A DNA stretch of 64,000 nt from Mycolicibacterium komanii (GTDB lineage Bacteria > Actinomycetota > Actinomycetes > Mycobacteriales > Mycobacteriaceae): assembly GCF_001050035.1 (NCBI RefSeq), contig NZ_CVTA01000003.1, positions 62,001-126,000 on the forward strand, written 5' to 3'. Each line of letters begins with the position of its first letter. Position 1 is the stretch's first letter. The notes beneath the pieces were generated by a model, which saw nothing but the letters and a program-made list of their open reading frames with translations, ran no database searches and was not told the DNA's origin. Below are positions 47,498-58,197 of the stretch, piece by piece. The translations under genes and the position numbers were made by a program.

Positions 47498-47893
47498 GTG
47501 ACACAGCCACAGAGGTCGTTCTACGACGAAGTCGGTGGCCACGAGACGTTCCGCGCGATCGTGGCGCGGTTCTACGAGTTGGTCCGCGAGGACGAGATCC
47601 TGCGTCCGCTGTACCCCGAGGAGGATCTCGGGCCCGCCGAGGTGCGGCTGCGGATGTTCCTCGAGCAGTACTGGGGCGGCCCTCGCTCCTACTCCGATCA
47701 GCGTGGGCATCCGCGGTTGAGGATGCGCCACGCCCCGTTCCGGATCGGCTACCTCGAGCGCGACGCGTGGCTGCGGTGCATGCACACCGCGGTCGCGGAG
47801 ATCGATTCGCAGACGCTCGACGACGAACACCGCAAGGAGCTGCTCTCGTATCTGGAGATGGCCGCCCATTCGATGGTGAACGCGCCGTTCTGA
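47498..47893 (+). CDS. glbO: Truncated haemoglobin O
   Basis: 131-aa group II globin, haem protein linked to oxygen metabolism and lipid binding in mycobacteria. Proximal His78 (RMRHAPFRI), B10 Tyr26, CD1 Tyr39 and G8 Trp91 are in place by alignment with M. tuberculosis trHbO. GTG 47498. The stop overlaps the alpha-glucosidase ATG (TGATG). Confidence 0.95.
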   Translation: MTQPQRSFYDEVGGHETFRAIVARFYELVREDEILRPLYPEEDLGPAEVRLRMFLEQYWGGPRSYSDQRGHPRLRMRHAPFRIGYLERDAWLRCMHTAVAEIDSQTLDDEHRKELLSYLEMAAHSMVNAPF

Positions 47894-49458
47894 TGACGAG
47901 TCCCTGGTGGTCGGATGCGCTGTTCTACCAGGTGTATCCGCGCTCATTCCGCGACAGCGACGGTGACGGCGTCGGCGATCTCGACGGTGTGACGGCCGGC
48001 CTGGACTACCTCGAGGCGCTCGGAGTCGACGCGATCTGGCTCAACCCGGTGATGGTCTCGCCGATGGCCGACAACGGGTACGACGTGGCCGATCCCCGCG
48101 ACGTCGACCCGCTGTTCGGCGGCATGGCCGCTTTGGACCGGCTCGTCGCGGCCGCACACGATCGGGGCATCAAGGTCACGATGGACCTGGTGCCCAACCA
48201 CACCAGCTCCGCGCATCCGTGGTTCCAGGCTGCGCTGGCCGCGCGCCCGGGCAGCACCGAGCGCGAGCGCTACATCTTCCGCGACGGCACCGGGCCCGGC
48301 GGTTCACGACCCCCGAACAACTGGGTGTCGATCTTCGGCGGCCCCGCGTGGACCCGGGTCACCGAGGCCGACGGCAGCGCGGGCCAGTGGTACCTGCATC
48401 TGTTCGACGCAAAGCAGCCCGACCTCAACTGGGAGAACTCCGAGGTGTTCGACGACCTCGAGCGGACGCTTCGGTTCTGGCTCGACCGCGGGGTGGACGG
48501 CTTCCGCATCGACGTCGCGCACGGCATGGCCAAGCCGCCGGGCCTTCCCGACATGGCGGTTCTCGGGCGCGAGATGCTGCTGGCCGAGATGGACGACGAT
48601 CCGCGTTTCAACAACGACGGCGTTCACGAACTTCATCGCCGGATCCGCGGAGTGTTCGACGACTACCCGGAATCCGTTGCGATCGGCGAGGTCTGGGTCT
48701 ACGACAACGAACAGTTCGCCCGGTATGTACGCCCGGACGAACTGCATCTGGGCTTCAACTTCCGCCTGCTGCGCGCCACGTTCGACGCCACCGACATCCG
48801 CGAGGCCATCGAAAACTCCCTGGCGGCCGTGGAACTGGTGGGCGCCGTTCCGACCTGGACGCTGGCCAACCACGACGTCGAACGCGAACCCACCCGCTAC
48901 GGCGGCGGCAGCGTCGGGTTGGCCCGCGCCAAGGCGATGGCGTTGGTGATGCTCGCACTGCCCGGGCCGGTCTTCGTCTACAACGGTGAGGAACTGGGGC
49001 TGCCGAACGTCGACCTCCCCGACGAGGCGCTACGCGACCCTGTGTGGGAGCGGTCCGGGCACACCCGCCGCGGGCGCGACGGCAGCCGGATCCCGATGCC
49101 CTGGAAAGGCGACGCTGCACCGTTCGGATTCTCGACAAATCCCGACACCTGGTTGCCGATTCCTCGGGAGTGGGCGGCGTTGACGGTCGAGCAGCAGCTG
49201 GCCGACCCCGATTCGACGCTGATGTTCTTCCGGCGTGCGTTCGAATTGCGTTCGCGGCAGGCCGAATTCGACGGTCCCACGGTCGAGTGGCTGGACTCCC
49301 CCGCCGACAGCCTGGTGTTCCATCGCAGCGGCGGGTTGGTGTGCGTGTTGAACGCGGGATCAGAACCGATACCGCTGCCGGAGGGGCGGGTCCTTCTGGC
49401 CAGCGCCGAGGTGTCCGACGGCGCGCTGCCGCCCGACGCCGCGGCTTGGCTGGTCTGA
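47893..49458 (+). CDS. aglA: GH13 alpha-glucosidase
   Basis: 521-aa glycoside hydrolase of family 13, oligo-1,6-glucosidase/alpha-glucosidase type. The nucleophile is Asp207 (DGFRIDVAHG), the acid/base Glu266 (AIGEVWVYD) and the transition-state Asp328 (LANHDVER). The N terminus WWSDALFYQVYPRSFRDSDGDGVGDL is typical. A single-domain B insert and a short C-terminal beta domain follow. Coupled to glbO. Trehalose synthase is excluded by the shorter length and missing signature. Confidence 0.9.
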   Translation: MTSPWWSDALFYQVYPRSFRDSDGDGVGDLDGVTAGLDYLEALGVDAIWLNPVMVSPMADNGYDVADPRDVDPLFGGMAALDRLVAAAHDRGIKVTMDLVPNHTSSAHPWFQAALAARPGSTERERYIFRDGTGPGGSRPPNNWVSIFGGPAWTRVTEADGSAGQWYLHLFDAKQPDLNWENSEVFDDLERTLRFWLDRGVDGFRIDVAHGMAKPPGLPDMAVLGREMLLAEMDDDPRFNNDGVHELHRRIRGVFDDYPESVAIGEVWVYDNEQFARYVRPDELHLGFNFRLLRATFDATDIREAIENSLAAVELVGAVPTWTLANHDVEREPTRYGGGSVGLARAKAMALVMLALPGPVFVYNGEELGLPNVDLPDEALRDPVWERSGHTRRGRDGSRIPMPWKGDAAPFGFSTNPDTWLPIPREWAALTVEQQLADPDSTLMFFRRAFELRSRQAEFDGPTVEWLDSPADSLVFHRSGGLVCVLNAGSEPIPLPEGRVLLASAEVSDGALPPDAAAWLV

Positions 49459-49538
49459 GTTCTCCGCGAGCGACCGCGGTCTGCACACGAATCGCGGCGT
49501 GTCGCCGCGCAAACAGGGTCGCCCGCCGCAAAGAGGGG

Positions 49539-50198
49539 TCAGCGCAGGACGATGGCGGGGTCGCCGCGGCGGCGGTACACCGAGCCGAACCGTGCGTCGA
49601 TGCGCAGCCACGTCGGGGTGACGCGAACCCGCACGATCTCGTCGGCGGACACCGCCGAACCGGCTTGGGGCAGGAAACCCATCGCGGTCAAGGCGAACAC
49701 ACAGCGCATCGGTACACCGACGCTGTGGTCAGCGAAACTGACCGCGACAACCTCCTGATCCAGCAGCGACACCGGCGGGCCCTGGGCGCTGGAGTGCTGT
49801 TTGACCAGCGCGCCGCCGCGCTCGGCGAGGTCGAGCATGACGCGGGCCGGGACGTCGTCGAGGTGAATGAACCCGGAGTCCGGCGGAAGCGCGCCGCGCC
49901 AGGCGGAGTCCAGCGCGAAGCCGGGTTCGACGAAGCCACCGCGGTCCATCGCCTGTAACCCCGCGGCCAACGCGTCGGCGCCCGCGGAGAGGTCCGGCGG
50001 ATTGACCCGACCCGCGACCACGCGGCTGGCCAGCACGTCGAATCCCGTTGCCACCCAGGCGGCCAAGAGCCCGTCGGCGCGTTGCCGCAATCTGATGACC
50101 GCGGCTTCGTCGAGGCGTACGGCCCGCTCGGCGAACGCGGCGAGGTCGTCACGGTGCGCCTCGTTGGTCAGCCAGACGCCCCGTTCTGAGGGCGTCAT
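49539..50198 (-). CDS. Conserved hypothetical (Rv2474c-type)
   Basis: 219 aa, no recognised domain. Mixed helical N-terminal half (TNEAHRDDLAAFAERAVRLDEAAVIRLRQRADGLLAAW) and beta-rich C-terminal half (VVAVSFADHSVGVPMRCVFALTAMGF). Position after the thioesterase with a 4-bp overlap and size agree with M. tuberculosis Rv2474c (recalled). ATG 50198. Confidence 0.75.
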   Translation of the reverse strand: MTPSERGVWLTNEAHRDDLAAFAERAVRLDEAAVIRLRQRADGLLAAWVATGFDVLASRVVAGRVNPPDLSAGADALAAGLQAMDRGGFVEPGFALDSAWRGALPPDSGFIHLDDVPARVMLDLAERGGALVKQHSSAQGPPVSLLDQEVVAVSFADHSVGVPMRCVFALTAMGFLPQAGSAVSADEIVRVRVTPTWLRIDARFGSVYRRRGDPAIVLR

Positions 50199-50641
50199 CG
50201 TGTCCAGCGCTGCAGGTACTCTTTTTGCTGCGCCGAAAGCCGGTGCAGCCGCTGCTCTTTGATGTGCACGGCGGCCAACTGCGTGTCGGCGATCACCGCC
50301 GGCTTCGAGTCGGGGGGCGCCCCCACCGACCGCACCTCGTATCCGACGGTGAAGTCGACGGAGCGGACGCGTTTGGACCACATGGTCACCTGCAGCGGCG
50401 AATCCATCAGGCGAAGCTGGGCCTTGTACGAGATGTTGACCTCGGCGATGAGCAATCCAATGGTCTCGATCTCCGGGCCGAACGGCTCACGCAGGAACGG
50501 GATCCGGGCCTCCTCGAGTATCGTCACCATGGTCGCGTGGTTGATGTGCTGGTACATGTCGATGTCCGACCACCGCACGTGCACCGGCGCGACGAACCCC
50601 GCACCTTCTGCGTTCTGCGCGAGGCTGCCAGCACCTGTCAT
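50195..50641 (-). CDS. Acyl-CoA thioesterase, 4HBT hotdog (Rv2475c-type)
   Basis: 148-aa hotdog thioesterase. [25 protein letters not shown] holds the 4HBT active-site Asp (Asp26/28 region) and the His-Asn-containing helix. Overlaps gdh (ATGA) upstream and the hypothetical gene downstream, so the three are cotranscribed. Confidence 0.88.
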   Translation of the reverse strand: MTGAGSLAQNAEGAGFVAPVHVRWSDIDMYQHINHATMVTILEEARIPFLREPFGPEIETIGLLIAEVNISYKAQLRLMDSPLQVTMWSKRVRSVDFTVGYEVRSVGAPPDSKPAVIADTQLAAVHIKEQRLHRLSAQQKEYLQRWTR

Positions 50642-53600
50642 CGAGAAGTCCCCGTTCCACTGTTTCGTGTCATGCTGCGGATCTGACGCGCCGCCACCGA
50701 CAGCGTCGCCAGGTCGTGCTGACCGCTTTCATGTATTTCGCTGAGCGTGCGACGGGCGCGGTCCACCCGGGAGCCGTTCGTCGTCTCCCACTCCGCGATT
50801 TTCTCCTCGCCCGTCTCCTCCGGCTCGCCCACCGCCAGCACGTCCAGGCACAGCGATCGCAGGGAGCCGTAGATGTCGTCGCGAATCGCCAACCGCGCCA
50901 ACGAGTGCCAGCGATCGTCGCGTTCCAGCCGGGACACCGCGGTGAGCAGGGTGTCGGTGTTGAGGTAGTCCATCAGCGCGAAGTAGGTGTCGGCGACCTC
51001 GTCGGGTTCGCGGTCGACGATGTCACCGATGTCGATGATGTCGAGGAGGCTGAACTGGTAGAGCCCCGTCGCGACCGTGTACGCCAGATCTCTCGGAACC
51101 CCGCGGGAGGCGAACTCGTCGGTCTCCTTGGACACGATCGCCTCATCGTCGCCGCGCAGCCATTCGGGCATCCGCGGTGTCAGCGCGGCAACCTTGGCGG
51201 CGAAGCGGTTGATCTCGGCGCCCACGGCCAGTGGCTGCGGACGGTAATTCAACAGCCAGCGTCCGGCCCGGTCGACGAGCCGTCGAAGATCCAGCGTCAT
51301 CCGGTCGGTCACCGCGACGGAGACGCCGTCGCTGCCCGCGGCCCGGATCTGACGCCAGATGTCGTTGACCCGGAAGATCGCGTTGGCCGCGGCGTAGCTG
51401 CGCACGGCGTCCACCGGGCCCACTCCGGCGTCCTCGCTGGTGCGGTACGCGTAGGTGATCCCGCTGGTGTCCACGAGGTCGTTGACCAGCATCGTGGTGA
51501 CGATCTCGCGGCGCAGCTGATGCGACCGGATCTCCGCGGCGAACGGTTCGCGCAACTTCTCCGGGAAGTACCAGGGCAGCCGGGAGGCGAACGCTTCCTG
51601 ATCGGGCAGGTCGCTGGCCAGCACGTCGGCCTTGAGGGCGAGTTTCACGTGCGCCATCAGCGTCGCCAGTTCCGGTGAGGTCAAACCGATTCCGGCGTCG
51701 GTGCGGCGGTGGATCTCCTTCTCCGACGGCAGCGCCTCCAGCTCGCGGTTGAGGCCGCGATCGGTGACGAACGCCTTGATCATGCGCGCGTGCACAGGAA
51801 GCAGGCTGGCCGCGTTGGCGCGGCTGGTGCCCATCAGGTCGTTCTGATCCTCGTTGTCCTGCAGCACAAGTCGACCGACCTCGTCGGTCATCGACAACAG
51901 CAGCTCGGTGCGGTCTTCGGGGCTGACCTTCCCGGCGGTGACCAGCGAGTCGATCAGGATCTTGATGTTGACCTCGTGGTCGGAGCAGTCGACGCCGGCC
52001 GAGTTGTCCAGCGCGTCGGTGTTGATGCGGCCACCGGCGAGATCGAACTCGATGCGCCCGAGCGCGGTCACGCCGAGGTTGCCGCCCTCGCCGACCACTT
52101 TGACGCGCAACTGGTTCCCGTTCACGCGGACCGGGTCGTTGGCGCGGTCCCCGACGTCGGCGTCGGATTCGCTCTCGGCCTTGATGTAGGTGCCGATACC
52201 GCCGTTGAACAGCAGGTCGGCGGGCGCCTTGAGAATCGCCTTGATCAGGCTCGGCGGGGTGAGCTCATCGACGTCGTCGTCGATGCCCAGCGCGGCGCGG
52301 GCCTGCGGGCTGATCTGGATCGACTTGTGCTCCCTGCTGTAGACGCCGCCGCCCTCGCTGATCAGGGAGGTGTCGTAGTCCTCCCAGCTCGAGCGCGGCA
52401 GGTCGAACAGGCGCTTGCGCTCCTCCCACGACCGCGCGGCGTCGGGATCGGGGTCGATGAAGATGTGGCGGTGGTCGAACGCGGCCAACAGCCGAATGTG
52501 CTTGGACAGCAACATGCCGTTGCCGAACACGTCGCCGCTCATGTCGCCGATCCCGACGACGGTGAACTCCTCGGACTGGGTGTCGACACCCATCTCGCGG
52601 AAGTGCCGTTTGACCGACTCCCATGCGCCCTTGGCGGTGATGCCCATCGCCTTGTGGTCGTATCCCACCGAACCGCCCGAGGCGAACGCGTCGCCGAGCC
52701 AGAAGCCGTAGGACTTGGCGACCTCGTTGGCGATGTCGGAGAACGTCGCGGTGCCCTTGTCAGCGGCGACGACGAGATACGCGTCGTCGCCGTCGCGGCG
52801 CACGACGTCCGGCGGCGAAACCACCTGTCCGGTGGCCTTGTCGACGTTGTCGGTCACGTCGAGCAGGCCGGCGATGAACAGCTGGTAGCACGCCACGCCT
52901 TCACCGCGCTGGGCGTCGCGGTCGGCGGCCGCGTCACCGGTGGGTGTCGGCGGCTGCTTGACGACGAATCCGCCCTTGGCGCCGACGGGCACGATCACCG
53001 CGTTCTTGACGGCCTGCGCCTTGACCAGTCCGAGGATCTCGGTGCGGAAGTCTTCGCGCCGGTCCGACCAGCGCAGCCCGCCGCGCGCCACGTAGCCGAA
53101 CCGCAGGTGCACACCCTCGACCCGCGGCGAGTACACGAAGATCTCGAACTTCGGTCGCGGCAGCGGCAATTCGTCGATCAGGCCCGGATCGAGCTTGAAC
53201 GACAGCACATCCTGCGCACGGGCCGACTCCTGGCGCCTGACGAAGTAGTTGGTGCGCAGCGTCGCCTGGATCATCGACGCGAACGCCCGCAACACCCGGT
53301 CGGTGTCGAGGCTGACCAGCGCGTCGATGTCGGCGGTCACGGCCGCCGCGGCGGCCTGGGCGTCGCGGCGTTTCGGCGCGTCGCTGTGCTCGGTCTCGAA
53401 CGGGTAGAACAGCGCCTCGAACAGTTCGACCAGCGAGCGCGCGGTCTTGGCGTGGTCGTTGATGACGGACTCGATGTGCGACTGACTGTACGGAAAACCC
53501 GCCTGCCGCAGGTATTTCGCGTAGCTGCGCAGGACGGCGACCTGTTGCCAGGTCAGCCCGGCCCGCATCACCAACTCGTTGAACCGGTCGGTCTCGGCGC

Positions 53601-55527
53601 GCCCCTGCCAGATCGCGGTCAACGCGTCGGCGAACCGCGTCGCGGTCTCGGCTCGCTCGGAGGCCGACTCGATGCGCGGAATCGACTTGTGCGGCGAGAT
53701 CTTGAACTGGTAGATCCACACGCCGAGCCCGTCGGGTCGCTCGACGGTGAACGGCCGCTCCTCGAGCACGACGACGCCCATCGACTGCAGCATCGGCAGC
53801 AGGTCGCTCAGCGACGCGGAGTGCCCACCGAGATACAGGGTGAGCTGCGCGGTGCCTTCTTCGAGGTCGGTGAGCACCGGTCGGATCGAATCGTTCTGCA
53901 GGTCTTCGATGATCGCGATGTCGTCGATCGCGTCGAGCGGCGTAACCGCCTGCTTGTAGGCCTCGGGGAAGGCCGCCGAGTAGTGCTGGGCGGTGCGTTG
54001 CTCGATCGAGCCCGTCTTCACCGCGCCGATCAACCGGTCACCCCAGGTGCGCGCCGCCTCGGTCAGCAGGTCCTGGATGCGGGACTCGTTGGCCTCGGAG
54101 GTGTCGATTGTGCGGGCGCTGGTGCCGTCGGGCATGCGGACGGAGAAATGCACCACCGCCCAGGGGGATTCGCTCACGCGCGCGGTGTACTCGATGCTGG
54201 CCCCGCCGAGCTCGCGCACGAGGATGTCCTGCATCTCCAACCGCACCGCGGTGGTGTAGCGGTCGCGCGGCAGGTACACCAGGCACGAGACGAAGTGCGC
54301 GAGCGAATCGGCGCGCATGAACAGCAGCGTGCGTCGACGCGACCCGAGGTCGACGACGGCCTTCACCATGTCCAGCACGTCGCGCGCCGACAGCGCGAAC
54401 AGCTCCGAGCGGGGAATGGTCTGGATGATGTCGAGCAGCAATTGTCCCGGGTGGCTGGGATCGTTGCGCGACAGCGACAGCGCCTCGTTGACCCGACGCG
54501 AGACCAACGGGATCTCAAGCACATTGGCGTTCATCGCCGCCACCGTGAACAGGCCGACGAATCGGTGTTCGACGACGGCCGGACCCTGCTGTTCGCGCAC
54601 CACGACGATGTAGGGATAGGCGCCGTACCGCAGGTAGCTGGGAAGGGTGGCCTGCGCCAACACGAGAAGGTCACCGTCGTCGGTCAGCGGCGGCAGCACG
54701 TCATGGTGCAGCCGCAGCGTTCCGAGCCGGCTCGCGGGGTCGACGGACGACTGGCCGTCGCGTATCGAACACCGCTGATAGCCGAGCAGGACGAAGTGTC
54801 CGTCGGCGAGCCAGCGCAAGAGCGCCGCGACGTCCTCGCGGTCCCGTCCGCGGAACCGGTCTTCGGTGTCGGTGGCGATGTTGTGCGCCAATCCGCGCAG
54901 GGTCGAGGACAGTTCACCCGCGTCGAGCGCGACGTGACGTGCGTCGGCGAGCACCGCCGGCAGCATCTGCGCCACCTGGGCGAGCGCCTTGGTGTCCACG
55001 GTCGCCGCGAGCTGAACGTGGATCCAGGCCTCGAACACTGCGTCGCGGGATCCTCCTTCGGAGGCGGGGGCGACGTCGAGCAGTTCACCAGCTCGCGCAC
55101 GATGCACCCGCATCACCGGGTTCATGATCGCGGTGTAGGCGACGCCGAAGCGGTGCAGCAGCACCGTGACCGAATCCATCACCATCGCGGTGCTGTCGGT
55201 GACGATCTGCAGTGCGGGGCCGAATCCCGCCGGATCGTCGGCGCGGTACACCTCGACGCGGGAGTCGCCGTAGGGCCGGAAGCGGCCGAGCCGGTGATGC
55301 GCGACGATCAGGTTGGGCGACACGATCTGCTGTGCCGTCGCCGTCACCGGCATGGTGACCGTCGAGTCGGCGGTGGGCGCGTCGGCATGCGGACCCCGGT
55401 AGGTCTCCAGGTACGCCCTCGCAAGGCGCGCCACAGTCTGATCGTCGAGTCCAGAAGAGTCGTTGGCTCCGGTGACGCCGACCCCGGCGCCCGCTGATCT
55501 CCCGACGTCCTCCGGATTCACCGACAT
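50638..55527 (-). CDS. gdh: NAD-dependent glutamate dehydrogenase, 180-kDa (L_180) class
   Basis: 1629-aa catabolic dehydrogenase converting glutamate to 2-oxoglutarate and ammonia with NAD. The N-terminal half contains ACT-like regulatory domains (to about 720). The catalytic core (about 800-1300) has [50 protein letters not shown] and [13 protein letters not shown]; the Lys of KGGF matches the substrate Lys. Its M. smegmatis/M. tuberculosis homologue is inhibited by GarA. ATG 55527. Confidence 0.95.
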   Translation of the reverse strand: MSVNPEDVGRSAGAGVGVTGANDSSGLDDQTVARLARAYLETYRGPHADAPTADSTVTMPVTATAQQIVSPNLIVAHHRLGRFRPYGDSRVEVYRADDPAGFGPALQIVTDSTAMVMDSVTVLLHRFGVAYTAIMNPVMRVHRARAGELLDVAPASEGGSRDAVFEAWIHVQLAATVDTKALAQVAQMLPAVLADARHVALDAGELSSTLRGLAHNIATDTEDRFRGRDREDVAALLRWLADGHFVLLGYQRCSIRDGQSSVDPASRLGTLRLHHDVLPPLTDDGDLLVLAQATLPSYLRYGAYPYIVVVREQQGPAVVEHRFVGLFTVAAMNANVLEIPLVSRRVNEALSLSRNDPSHPGQLLLDIIQTIPRSELFALSARDVLDMVKAVVDLGSRRRTLLFMRADSLAHFVSCLVYLPRDRYTTAVRLEMQDILVRELGGASIEYTARVSESPWAVVHFSVRMPDGTSARTIDTSEANESRIQDLLTEAARTWGDRLIGAVKTGSIEQRTAQHYSAAFPEAYKQAVTPLDAIDDIAIIEDLQNDSIRPVLTDLEEGTAQLTLYLGGHSASLSDLLPMLQSMGVVVLEERPFTVERPDGLGVWIYQFKISPHKSIPRIESASERAETATRFADALTAIWQGRAETDRFNELVMRAGLTWQQVAVLRSYAKYLRQAGFPYSQSHIESVINDHAKTARSLVELFEALFYPFETEHSDAPKRRDAQAAAAAVTADIDALVSLDTDRVLRAFASMIQATLRTNYFVRRQESARAQDVLSFKLDPGLIDELPLPRPKFEIFVYSPRVEGVHLRFGYVARGGLRWSDRREDFRTEILGLVKAQAVKNAVIVPVGAKGGFVVKQPPTPTGDAAADRDAQRGEGVACYQLFIAGLLDVTDNVDKATGQVVSPPDVVRRDGDDAYLVVAADKGTATFSDIANEVAKSYGFWLGDAFASGGSVGYDHKAMGITAKGAWESVKRHFREMGVDTQSEEFTVVGIGDMSGDVFGNGMLLSKHIRLLAAFDHRHIFIDPDPDAARSWEERKRLFDLPRSSWEDYDTSLISEGGGVYSREHKSIQISPQARAALGIDDDVDELTPPSLIKAILKAPADLLFNGGIGTYIKAESESDADVGDRANDPVRVNGNQLRVKVVGEGGNLGVTALGRIEFDLAGGRINTDALDNSAGVDCSDHEVNIKILIDSLVTAGKVSPEDRTELLLSMTDEVGRLVLQDNEDQNDLMGTSRANAASLLPVHARMIKAFVTDRGLNRELEALPSEKEIHRRTDAGIGLTSPELATLMAHVKLALKADVLASDLPDQEAFASRLPWYFPEKLREPFAAEIRSHQLRREIVTTMLVNDLVDTSGITYAYRTSEDAGVGPVDAVRSYAAANAIFRVNDIWRQIRAAGSDGVSVAVTDRMTLDLRRLVDRAGRWLLNYRPQPLAVGAEINRFAAKVAALTPRMPEWLRGDDEAIVSKETDEFASRGVPRDLAYTVATGLYQFSLLDIIDIGDIVDREPDEVADTYFALMDYLNTDTLLTAVSRLERDDRWHSLARLAIRDDIYGSLRSLCLDVLAVGEPEETGEEKIAEWETTNGSRVDRARRTLSEIHESGQHDLATLSVAARQIRSMTRNSGTGTSR

Positions 55528-55663
55528 GCGACGCTCCTGAACTGTTGGCGCGGACCTCCGCCGTTGGATGTCGCCACCAGCCCGAAAAGAGCGAAGCGGC
55601 TCCGCGGTCCGCAGAAGACGACCCTAGTAGCCCGCGCGTGCGGTTCGGGGCTACCCCGCCGGA

Positions 55664-57337
55664 TCAGTCGCGCGTGAGCTTGCGGTGCGTCACGCGGTGC
55701 GGGCGGGCGGCCTCGATACCGAGCCGTTCGACCTTGTTCTCCTCGTAGGCACCGAAGTTACCCTCGAACCAGAACCACTTGGCCTCGTTGTCCTCGTCGC
55801 CCTCCCACGCCAGGATGTGCGTGCAGGTGCGGTCGAGGAACCACCGGTCGTGGGAGATCACCACCGCGCAGCCGGGGAAGCTCTCGAGCGCGTTCTCCAG
55901 CGACGACAGCGTCTCCACGTCGAGGTCGTTGGTCGGCTCGTCGAGCAGGATCAGGTTGCCGCCCTCCTTGAGCGTCAACGCGAGGTTGAGCCGGTTGCGT
56001 TCACCGCCCGACAGCACGCCCGCGGGCTTCTGCTGATCGGGGCCCTTGAATCCGAACGCCGACACGTAGGCCCGCGACGGGATCTCGTTCTGCCCGACCT
56101 CGATGTAGTCGAGCCCGTCGGAGACGACCTCCCACACCGTCTTCTTCGGGTCGATGCCCGCACGAGTCTGGTCGACGTAGCTCAGCTTCACCGTGTCGCC
56201 GACCTTCACCGTGCCACTGTCGGGCTGCTCGAGGCCGACGATGGTCTTGAACAGCGTGGTCTTGCCGACGCCGTTGGGGCCGATCACCCCGACGATGCCG
56301 TTACGCGGCAGCGTGAACGACAGGTCCTTGATCAGGGTGCGGCCGCCGAAGCCCTTGTCGAGGTGTTCGACCTCGACCACCACGTTGCCCAGCCGTGGCG
56401 GTGTCGGGATCTGGATCTCCTCGAAGTCGAGCTTGCGGGTCTTCTCCGCCTCCGCGGCCATCTCCTCGTAGCGCTGCAGGCGGGCCTTGCTCTTGGCCTG
56501 GCGCGCCTTGGCGCCCGACCGGACCCACGCGAGCTCATCCTGGAGGCGCTTTTGCAGCTTGGCGTCCTTGCGGCCCTGCACGGCGACGCGTTCGGCCTTC
56601 TTCTCCAGATACGTCGAGTAGTTGCCCTCGTACGGGTAGGCCCGACCGCGGTCGAGCTCGAGGATCCACTCGGCCACGTTGTCCAGGAAGTACCGGTCGT
56701 GGGTGACCGCCAGAATGGCGCCCTTGTACTCGGCGAGGTGCTGTTCGAGCCACTGCACGCTCTCGGCGTCCAGGTGGTTGGTCGGTTCGTCGAGGAGCAG
56801 CAGGTCGGGCTTGGACAGCAGCAGCTTGCACAACGCGACCCGGCGACGCTCGCCACCGGACAGGTGGGTGACGGGCTCGTCGGGTGGCGGGCAGCGCAGC
56901 GCGTCCATCGCCTGCTCGAGCTGGGAGTCGATGTCCCACGCGTCGGCGGCGTCGAGTTCCTCCTGGAGCCGGCCCATCTCCTCCATCAACTCATCGGAGT
57001 AGTCGGTGGCCATCAGCTCGGCGACCTCGTTGTAGCGGTTGAGTTTCGCCTTGATCGCCACGCCCTCTTCGACGTTCTCGCGAACGGTCTTGTCCTCGTT
57101 GAGCGGCGGCTCCTGCTGCAGGATGCCCACCGTCGCGCCGGGCTGCAGGAACGCGTCGCCGTTGTTGGGCTGGTCCAACCCGGCCATGATCCGCAGGACG
57201 CTCGACTTGCCGGCGCCGTTGGGACCGACGACGCCGATCTTCGCGCCCGGAAGGAAGTTCAGGCTGACGTCGTCGAGGATGACCTTGTCGCCGTGCGCCT
57301 TGCGGACCTTCCGCATCGAATAGATGAATTCGGCCAT
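55664..57337 (-). CDS. ettA: Energy-dependent translational throttle protein EttA (ABC-F)
   Basis: 557-aa ribosome-binding ABC-F ATPase with two nucleotide-binding domains. Walker A motifs GPNGAGKSS and GPNGVGKTT; signatures LSGGERRRVALC and LSGGERNRLNLA; Walker B LLLDEPTNHLDA and ILLDEPTNDLDV. The arm and P-site tRNA interaction motif lie between. It regulates entry of the 70S complex into elongation by energy state. The ATG at 57337 (MAEFIYSMRKVRK) matches family; the longer frame is noise. Confidence 0.95.
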   Translation of the reverse strand: MAEFIYSMRKVRKAHGDKVILDDVSLNFLPGAKIGVVGPNGAGKSSVLRIMAGLDQPNNGDAFLQPGATVGILQQEPPLNEDKTVRENVEEGVAIKAKLNRYNEVAELMATDYSDELMEEMGRLQEELDAADAWDIDSQLEQAMDALRCPPPDEPVTHLSGGERRRVALCKLLLSKPDLLLLDEPTNHLDAESVQWLEQHLAEYKGAILAVTHDRYFLDNVAEWILELDRGRAYPYEGNYSTYLEKKAERVAVQGRKDAKLQKRLQDELAWVRSGAKARQAKSKARLQRYEEMAAEAEKTRKLDFEEIQIPTPPRLGNVVVEVEHLDKGFGGRTLIKDLSFTLPRNGIVGVIGPNGVGKTTLFKTIVGLEQPDSGTVKVGDTVKLSYVDQTRAGIDPKKTVWEVVSDGLDYIEVGQNEIPSRAYVSAFGFKGPDQQKPAGVLSGGERNRLNLALTLKEGGNLILLDEPTNDLDVETLSSLENALESFPGCAVVISHDRWFLDRTCTHILAWEGDEDNEAKWFWFEGNFGAYEENKVERLGIEAARPHRVTHRKLTRD

Positions 57338-57458
57338 GCCGTGGTAAGCCTTTCGAAACTCGCGAATCTCTCGGGTGATGCTCGCGGACCATCGTAGGCG
57401 TGGCCCCACCGGCGCAGCCGAGTGAGCCACTCGTTCCTGCGCCGGCGGCGCCTTTTCG

Positions 57459-57917
57459 CTACGCGGTCAGGGGCAGCGCCGTGTCGGGCTGCTCCGCGTC
57501 GTCATCGTCACCGGTGTCTTCTGATTGGTCGTCTGGGTCGGTGATCCGCTGTTCGGTCAGTTGCCGGGCCCGGTCGATCTTCGCCGAGCAACGGGCCAGG
57601 TCCGGCCCGACGGACGTGGCTCGCACCTCGACCGACGAGCGCCGGTTGCCGTCGCGGTCGTCGTACTCGCTTGTGTAGACGTGTCCGACGACGATGACGG
57701 GGTCGCCCTTGACCAGCGCTGCGCTGGGCCCGGCGACCACCCTCCCCCAGCAGTTCACCGTGACGAACAACGAATTACCCGGCTCCCATGTTCCTTCGGC
57801 CGTGCGGCGGCGCGAGTTGCTCGCGACGCGGAACCGGACCATCTCCTGATCACCCACCCGCCGGTGGATCGGGTCGGTGACGATGTTGCCGACGATGGTG
57901 AACGGTGTCTCGAACAT
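57459..57917 (-). CDS. Second single-stranded DNA-binding protein
   Basis: 152-aa paralogue of SSB with an OB fold at about 1-110 (FTIVGNIVTDPIHRRVGDQEMVRFRVASNSRRR, SLFVTVNCWGRVV, VIVVGHVYTSEYDDRDGNRRSSVEV) and an acidic tail. The tail ends TALPLTA and lacks the DDIPF tip that recruits repair and replication proteins, so it is an SsbB-type paralogue rather than the essential SSB. Corresponds to M. tuberculosis Rv2478c (recalled). Confidence 0.88.
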   Translation of the reverse strand: MFETPFTIVGNIVTDPIHRRVGDQEMVRFRVASNSRRRTAEGTWEPGNSLFVTVNCWGRVVAGPSAALVKGDPVIVVGHVYTSEYDDRDGNRRSSVEVRATSVGPDLARCSAKIDRARQLTEQRITDPDDQSEDTGDDDDAEQPDTALPLTA

Positions 57918-58197
57918 GACGATCTCCTCTGATTCCTTGCGTTTCCCTGCCGACGGCCCGATGGCGCGTCGGTGACACCGTCATTGAGCGCCGCGGCGCC
58001 GACACCGAATCCGGGCGCGCAGGCGGCGCGGGACGGCGCTGTGGATGAACACGGCGTTGGGGATGACCGGCGCTAGCGTCACGACCGAGCGCCAGGGCTG
58101 CGCCGCTTTCTGCACCAGGGTCGGGGCGTCCACGAAATCACGACCCTCAGGCAGAATTCGGCGACCCCGAACGAAGCGAGACCAACTCCGGTGCCGG

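Noticed and set aside
51709..55497. 1262-codon open frame opposite gdh
   Set aside because: Mirror frame of a real GC-rich gene; low-complexity Arg/Val/Gly/His composition and no domain. The gdh frame on the other strand has clear family blocks.
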